From the NCBI GenBank assembly GCA_018827685.1, contig JAHJXD010000059.1, forward strand, positions 1 through 8,265: 8,265 nt of DNA. Reading direction: 5' to 3'. Source of the stretch: Patescibacteria group bacterium (GTDB lineage Bacteria > Patescibacteriota > Patescibacteriia > Patescibacteriales > GWC2-42-12). The notes below the pieces were generated by a model. It was not told where the DNA came from. It was given only the letters and a program-made list of their open reading frames with translations, and made no database searches. How positions within the stretch are numbered: position 1 is the stretch's first letter; every line of letters starts with the position of its first letter. Shown here one piece after another: positions 4,967-8,265 of this stretch. The position numbers and the translations under genes are program-made.

Positions 4967-5002
4967 ATGCCCCTCTTAAAAAATAAAAAATAAAATTTTC
5001 TT

Positions 5003-5014
5003 CGTTGTTCAACG
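5003..5014. repeat. CGTTG-TT-CAACG palindrome upstream of the HD gene
   Basis: Two perfect 5-bp arms around a 2-base centre, 37-48 bases before the HD start codon. On the coding strand it contains GTTGAAC, which also fits GTTRRRY. It may be an operator or a small remnant of a repeat box; it is too short to decide. Confidence 0.25.
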
Positions 5015-5056
5015 CCCAGAGTTTTGATTTATCACCAAAGATAAAAATTTATTTCA

Positions 5057-5086
5057 GCTAACGCGCTGGCAAGTGTTGTGCGATGT
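5057..5086 (-). repeat. Intergenic repeat box B (attC-like), after alaX
   Basis: On the coding strand the box reads ACATCGCACAAC, ACTTGCCAGC, GCGTTAGCT, followed by GAAAT. The plus-strand 17-mer GCTAACGCGCTGGCAAG is identical to box A at 819-835. Similarity to box A continues through CGATGTAAT, AAAAGTTTT and TTTTGCGA up to about 5109, so the shared unit is some 55-65 bp. TTGCGA (5104-5109) and TCGCAA (5123-5128) form arms between the box and the alaX stop. Confidence 0.6.
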
Positions 5087-5142
5087 AATGAAAAGTTTTA
5101 TTTTTGCGATAACAAAAAACATTCGCAATTTTATTTTTAATT

Positions 5143-5853
5143 TTACACGACCGAGTATGCAATTTTTGTTTTTCCTTGGCTGGATTTTATTTTTCTGATG
5201 GTTATTTTGCCAATTTCAGACGCTGTATTTACATGAGTGCCGCCACAGCCACAAATTGAAAATCCTGCAAAATTTACGATTCTGGCTAATTTGCCCGCTG
5301 GCGCCCAAACGCCTTTTGCCTGAGCTTCTTCTGGATTTAAATCTTTTCTCTCAAGTTGTAAATTTTGTTCAATAAGATCATCAATATTTTTTTGCAAAAT
5401 TGGAATTATTTCGGCAGGATTTTCAATTGTTCCGTCATACTCAACATACGGACCATCAGGAAAATGAAATCCCTTGGTTGGTTTCAGATTTTCTATCCTT
5501 ATTTTTGAAACAGCACAATCTAACAAGTGTCCAGCGGAATGAAGTTTGGCATTTAATATTCTTCTATCTTTATCAATCTTTAATATCACTTTATTACCTT
5601 GTTTAAACTCACCATTTTTAAATTCGCCAAAATGCCAAATAGTTCCAGTTTCATCTAATCTAACATCGTTGACTGCGAAAATGTTATCTCCGGACATTAT
5701 TTCCCCTCTGTCGGCAGGTTGTCCGCCTCCTTGGGGATAGAAAATCGTTTCATCTAAAATTACCGCTTTGCCTTTTTCATTTTCCTTAATCTCAACAAAA
5801 ATTGCCTTTGACTCAAATAAATAAGTGCTATCAAGATAGTCTATCTTTGTCAT
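5143..5853 (-). CDS. AlaX-type alanyl-tRNA editing protein
   Basis: This 236-residue protein is a free-standing relative of the alanyl-tRNA synthetase editing domain. The N-terminal part has the glycine-rich segment FYPQGGGQPADRGE (residues 38-51), as in medium-length AlaX proteins. The zinc and active-site motif HSAGH (H105, H109) and the second motif CGCGGTHV (C203, H207) are both intact. The known role of the family is hydrolysis of Ser or Gly mischarged on tRNA-Ala in the cytoplasm; which one cannot be told from sequence alone. The start is ATG at 5853, with no Shine-Dalgarno sequence. It is the first gene after the housekeeping clpP and the first to be followed by a repeat box, so it may mark the edge of the accessory block. 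Confidence 0.9.
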   Translation of the reverse strand: MTKIDYLDSTYLFESKAIFVEIKENEKGKAVILDETIFYPQGGGQPADRGEIMSGDNIFAVNDVRLDETGTIWHFGEFKNGEFKQGNKVILKIDKDRRILNAKLHSAGHLLDCAVSKIRIENLKPTKGFHFPDGPYVEYDGTIENPAEIIPILQKNIDDLIEQNLQLERKDLNPEEAQAKGVWAPAGKLARIVNFAGFSICGCGGTHVNTASEIGKITIRKIKSSQGKTKIAYSVV

Positions 5854-5885
5854 AAAAGTAAAATTAAAAATAAAATTGCGAATAT

Positions 5886-5904
5886 AAATTTCTGAAAGAA
5901 ATTT
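5886..5904. repeat. AT-rich hairpin between clpP and alaX
   Basis: AAATTTCT and AGAAATTT are perfect 8-bp arms around a 3-base loop, 33-51 bases upstream of the alaX start. The coding strand is U-rich some bases later, but no tight U tract follows, so a terminator for clpP is possible but weak. Confidence 0.3.
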
Positions 5905-5927
5905 TAAAACTTTTCATTATTTCGTTA

Positions 5928-5980
5928 TTATGCAAACTCTCTGCTTGACAATGTGTAAAAACTTGTGTGTTATGCAAACT
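5928..5980. repeat. Pair of 11-bp direct repeats between clpP and alaX
   Basis: TTATGCAAACT occurs at 5928-5938 and 5970-5980, 42 bases apart start to start. On the coding strand the copy nearer clpP reads AGTTTGCATAACACA, whose GCATAACA matches box F at 101-150. It could be a decayed box at the edge of the accessory block or a pair of binding sites. Confidence 0.35.
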
Positions 5981-6024
5981 TACGGCATTATTCAAGCAAA
6001 CAGCCCCCTATTAACAAAATACAT

Positions 6025-6603
6025 TTATTTTACAATCACTTTATCAATTATGCCGTATCTGACTGCTTCGTCGGCTGACATAAAATGGTCGCGATCAGTA
6101 TCTTTTTCAATCATGGAAATTGGTTGGCCAGTATGTTTGGATAAAATTTTATTAAGTTTTTCTCTGATTCTTAAAATATGTTCGGAATGGATTTTAATGT
6201 CAGATGCTTGGCCTTCAAAACCGCCCATAACCTGGTGGATTAATATTTCCGAGTTAGGCAGGCTGAATCTTTTACCTTTAGCTCCGGCCGCGAGCAAGAC
6301 TGCGCCCATAGAAGCGGCCATGCCTACGCAAATTGTAGAAACATCAGACTTAACATATTGCATGGTGTCGTAGATGGCCAGGCCGTCCGTAACCGAACCG
6401 CCTGGAGTGTTAATGTAAAATTTTATGTCTTTGCCTTTGCCCTCGGCATCTAAAAATAAAAATTGGGCAATGATGATATTGGCCGTATGATCGTTAATAG
6501 GTTCGCCTAAAAAAATAATGCGGTCTTTAAGCAGGCGCGAATAGATATCGTAGGCCCTCTCAATTTGGCCGGATTTTTCAATTACTGTTGGAATTAATGG
6601 CAT
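6025..6603 (-). CDS. clpP: ATP-dependent Clp protease proteolytic subunit
   Basis: From the ATG at 6603 the protein has 192 residues and begins MPLIPTVIEKSGQIERAYDI, the standard N-terminus of bacterial ClpP. The serine protease triad is complete: Ser98 in VGMAASMGAVLL, His123 in SEILIHQVMGG and Asp172 in DTDRDHFMSA, with the same spacings (25 and 49) as E. coli ClpP. FYINTPGGSVTDGLAIYDTM forms the conserved strand and oxyanion region. ClpP assembles into a tetradecameric chamber in the cytoplasm and degrades proteins delivered by ClpX or ClpA/C. An in-frame TTG at 6612 could add three residues, but the ATG fits the family better. The gene has its own promoter (6640-6668) and does not need read-through of the hairpin array upstream. 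Confidence 0.97.
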   Translation of the reverse strand: MPLIPTVIEKSGQIERAYDIYSRLLKDRIIFLGEPINDHTANIIIAQFLFLDAEGKGKDIKFYINTPGGSVTDGLAIYDTMQYVKSDVSTICVGMAASMGAVLLAAGAKGKRFSLPNSEILIHQVMGGFEGQASDIKIHSEHILRIREKLNKILSKHTGQPISMIEKDTDRDHFMSADEAVRYGIIDKVIVK

Positions 6604-6639
6604 ATGATTCAAGATTAATTATTAGATTAAATTATTATT

Positions 6640-6668
6640 ATTTTAATTGCCTTATCGTTTAAAGTCAA
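6640..6668 (-). promoter_or_regulatory. Sigma70-like promoter of clpP
   Basis: On the minus strand TTGACT (-35, 6663-6668) and TAAAAT (-10, 6640-6645) are separated by exactly 17 bases. Each differs from consensus at one position. The expected start lies about 30 bases before the clpP ATG. The -35 element abuts the end of the heptamer array at 6671, so the array insulates this promoter from the upstream operon. Confidence 0.65.
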
Positions 6669-6670
6669 TT

Positions 6671-6780
6671 AACCCGTAACTCGTAGCTCGTAACTCGTAA
6701 CTTTTAGTTTAAGGATTTTGGGTTACGAGTTCCGAGTTCCGAGTTCCGAGTTCCGAGTTCCGGGTTACGAGTTACGGGTT
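6671..6780. repeat. Opposed heptamer repeat arrays forming a long hairpin
   Basis: The right array (plus strand, 6722-6777) is eight consecutive 7-mers: one GTTACGA, four GTTCCGA, GTTCCGG, GTTACGA and GTTACGG, then GTT. The left array (6671-6701), read on the other strand, is GTTACGA twice, GCTACGA, GTTACGG, then GTT. The two face each other across 20 bases (6702-6721). The 31-base left arm pairs with 6750-6780 at 27 of 31 positions, the outer 15 bases perfectly. The stop codon of the upstream phosphoesterase gene touches the array. As a structure it could end transcription from the rbfA operon or protect the mRNA 3' end; the repeats look like products of slippage or an interspersed element. 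Confidence 0.85.
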
Positions 6781-7733
6781 TATTCTATTTTCCAGCCGTT
6801 AGCGGTTTTTTCTAAATTGCCCTCTACTGTAAATCCAGAAGCCTTAGTATGACCGCCGCCGCCCAGGGCGCGCGCTAATTTAGAAACATCCACATTGGGC
6901 TTAGAGGTGCGCAAACTACCTTTGATTTTGCCATCAGGCAATTGGCGCAGCAACATAATGCCATTAACCGCGCTTAAATTGCTTAAAAATCCAGATATGC
7001 CCTCAAGTTCTTCTTCGGTTACTTCGGCTGGCACATCCTGGCTTTTTAAAATTGTAAAGCCAAAATTATATTGTTGGTTAATTTTTAAACGCGACATGGC
7101 TTTGCCCCAAGTTTTCATAGAAGCAATTGATTTATTGCGCCAGGTATTTTCTATAATTTGGGGTAATTTTGCGCCATTAGTTAGCATTTCCGAAGCGATG
7201 TTAACGGTTTCCGAAGAAGTTGAAGGGTAGAGAAAGTTTCCAGTATCGGTTAGAATGCCGGTCAAAATACAATTAGCCATGTCTTTGTTAATTTTAATTT
7301 TGTTTGCTTTAAGAAAGTAATATAATATTTCCGTGGTCGCGGCCGCGGTCGAATCGCGAATTTCTAAATCCGCGCAGTCTTTCATTTTCTGGTGATGGTC
7401 GATTTCCAATATCAGTTGATTAGGCTTACGGCTTAAAATTTCTTTATTTAATTTCGCGCGTTCAACATCGCCGCAATCTAAAATAATTATCAAATCAAAA
7501 TCAAAACTTTCATAATAATTTTTAAATTCATCTATATGCGGCAGAAAATTCAGTTGATAATTAATTTGATCATAGCAGTAGAGGCTATATTTTTTATTAA
7601 GCAGGGATAAAATTTCCGCTATTAAACAAACTGAAGCCAAAGCATCGCCATCCGGATGTTCATGGGTGGAGACCAGAATGTTTTTAGAACTGTTTATAAG
7701 AGTAAAAGCTTTAGTGTATAGAGAAGCGTTCAT
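6780..7733 (-). CDS. nrnA: DHH/DHHA1 phosphoesterase, NrnA-like (bifunctional oligoribonuclease/pAp phosphatase type)
   Basis: This 317-residue protein has the full DHH-family layout. Motif I is HEHPDGDA (24-31), motif II ends ILDCGD (D86), motif III is DHH (112-114), motif IV is LTDTGNF (D163), and the C-terminal DHHA1 domain ends in GGGGHTKASGF (291-301). The acidic and His residues bind Mn ions. NrnA-type enzymes degrade short RNA oligomers from the 5' or 3' end, and many also dephosphorylate 3'-phosphoadenosine 5'-phosphate; related members act on cyclic dinucleotides, so the exact substrate is inferred. It starts with ATG at 7733, 23 bases after rbfA, a pairing common in bacteria. The stop codon abuts the heptamer array. 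Confidence 0.9.
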   Translation of the reverse strand: MNASLYTKAFTLINSSKNILVSTHEHPDGDALASVCLIAEILSLLNKKYSLYCYDQINYQLNFLPHIDEFKNYYESFDFDLIIILDCGDVERAKLNKEILSRKPNQLILEIDHHQKMKDCADLEIRDSTAAATTEILYYFLKANKIKINKDMANCILTGILTDTGNFLYPSTSSETVNIASEMLTNGAKLPQIIENTWRNKSIASMKTWGKAMSRLKINQQYNFGFTILKSQDVPAEVTEEELEGISGFLSNLSAVNGIMLLRQLPDGKIKGSLRTSKPNVDVSKLARALGGGGHTKASGFTVEGNLEKTANGWKIE

Positions 7734-7756
7734 GAAAATTTTAACTTTTAAATTTA

Positions 7757-8107
7757 TTAATTTATTATTTTCTCTTCTTCATTTATCTGCTTAATCACTT
7801 TTTCAATCTCGGCTGCTCGGCTTTCGGTCGTATCAAGCACCCAACGGAATCTTGGAATTTGCCTGATTCTTAATTTATTTTTTAGCTCTTGATTAAAAGC
7901 GCTTGAAAGTTTTCTCAGCTTTTTTAAAACCGACGGACCGAATTTATCCGGCAGAATCGAAATAGCAATTTTAGCGTGTTTTAAATCGGTTGAACAATTA
8001 ACAAAACAAACGGTAATTAAACCGTTGTTTAAAGCCACCTTTTTTATTATCAGGTTGGCCAGTTCTTTTTTTAACTGTTCATTAAGTTGTTCAATTCGCC
8101 TGGACAT
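7757..8107 (-). CDS. rbfA: Ribosome-binding factor A
   Basis: This 116-residue protein has the length and layout of RbfA: an N-terminal helix RIEQLNEQLKKELANLIIK, the KH-like core GLITVCFVNCSTDLKHAKIAISIL (residues 29-52), and the C-terminal signature ELKNKLRIRQIPRFRWVLD (74-92) followed by a helix AAEIEKVIKQINEEE. RbfA binds the 30S subunit near the 5' end of 16S rRNA and is needed for late maturation and cold adaptation. The ATG is at 8107; a GAGA stretch lies very close before it, so Shine-Dalgarno support is poor. It is followed after 23 bases by the NrnA-like gene, probably one operon. infB, the usual upstream neighbour, is not within the 158 bases available. Confidence 0.93.
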   Translation of the reverse strand: MSRRIEQLNEQLKKELANLIIKKVALNNGLITVCFVNCSTDLKHAKIAISILPDKFGPSVLKKLRKLSSAFNQELKNKLRIRQIPRFRWVLDTTESRAAEIEKVIKQINEEEKIIN

Positions 8108-8133
8108 ATTCTCGCGCTGTTATTATTAGACCT

Positions 8134-8155
8134 GTTGCATAATAAATTATGTAAC
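8134..8155. promoter_or_regulatory. 22-bp near-perfect palindrome upstream of rbfA
   Basis: GTTGCATAAT (8134-8143) and ATTATGTAAC (8146-8155) are inverted arms with one mismatch around a 2-base centre, 27-48 bases before the rbfA start. It could be an operator or belong to the end of a mobile element, since AGACCTGTTGCA here resembles the ends of some insertion sequences. Confidence 0.35.
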
Positions 8156-8265
8156 GAAATTTTCAGATTTTGAGATAAATTTTTTATAAATTTTTGAAGC
8201 TTATGCCTAAGCATAGGCAAGAAAATTTAGAAAAAATTTAGCCAAAATATGGAAATTGCAGTCAT
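8156..8265. other. Gene-free AT-rich right edge with a small hairpin
   Basis: No coding frame with family resemblance is visible. TGCCTA (8204-8209) and TAGGCA (8214-8219) form a perfect 6-bp stem with a 4-base loop. The surroundings are runs of A and T. On the minus strand a short open frame from 8265 (MTAISIFWLNFF) ends within 39 bases and is not supported as a gene. The stretch may be the terminal part of an insertion sequence continuing past the window. Confidence 0.4.

Noticed and set aside
5944..5972. Plus-strand promoter TTGACA ... TGTTAT
   Set aside because: The -35 is perfect but the -10 is poor, and it would drive only antisense transcription into clpP; no plus-strand gene is supported.
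5930..6373. 147-codon open frame on the plus strand across the start of the clpP-alaX gap and the clpP 3' end
   Set aside because: It is antisense to the certain clpP gene, has no family resemblance, and its orientation contradicts all neighbours.
6671..6780. CRISPR array
   Set aside because: The heptamers are tandem without spacers and are inverted across a loop; no cas genes are present.
1..8265. tRNA or other structured RNA genes
   Set aside because: No cloverleaf with a conserved T-loop (GTTCRA) or other familiar RNA fold was found in the intergenic stretches.

Overview
The window looks like a chromosomal segment of an AT-rich bacterium with the compact, weakly Shine-Dalgarno-dependent gene style of the Candidate Phyla Radiation (Patescibacteria). 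This assignment is an inference from gene content and base composition; the window has no rRNA or other phylogenetic marker that fixes it. Every supportable gene lies on the minus strand, so transcription runs from high to low coordinates. Ten of the eleven intact genes stop with TAA, one with TAG and none with TGA.

Right part (about 6025-8107), conserved housekeeping block: rbfA (ribosome maturation), a DHH/DHHA1 phosphoesterase of the NrnA type 23 nt downstream, then clpP behind its own good sigma70-like promoter. Between the phosphoesterase gene and clpP lies a pair of opposed heptamer arrays (GTTACGA/GTTCCGA units) able to fold into a long hairpin. The far right edge (8108-8265) is AT-rich, has no gene I can support, and contains two palindromes; it may be the end of a mobile element.

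Left part (1-5853), accessory block: alaX-type alanyl-tRNA editing protein, HD-domain phosphohydrolase, VIT/CCC1-like membrane protein, NUDIX hydrolase, hicB-hicA toxin-antitoxin pair with its own promoter and a candidate operator, YdjM-like membrane hydrolase, Bro-N/DinD-like protein, an MBL-fold hydrolase split by an in-frame TGA, and the start of one more gene at the left edge. These are unrelated small genes, all in one orientation.

The main observation is that nearly every junction in the accessory block carries a related GC-rich box. On the coding strand it has a left half resembling ACATCGCACAAC just after a gene and, at several sites, a right half resembling GTTAGNNGAAAT before the next gene, often around a small TTGCC-centred hairpin. 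The halves recall the R'' (RYYYAAC) and R' (GTTRRRY) simple sites of integron attC sites. The genes are also of kinds often found in integron cassettes. No integrase is present, and most boxes are much shorter than canonical attC sites. A cassette array without its integrase, or a new class of cassette or REP-like repeat, is therefore a hypothesis. The 430-bp gap between the HD and VIT genes holds two copies of the box around a large nested inverted repeat. The housekeeping block has no such box.
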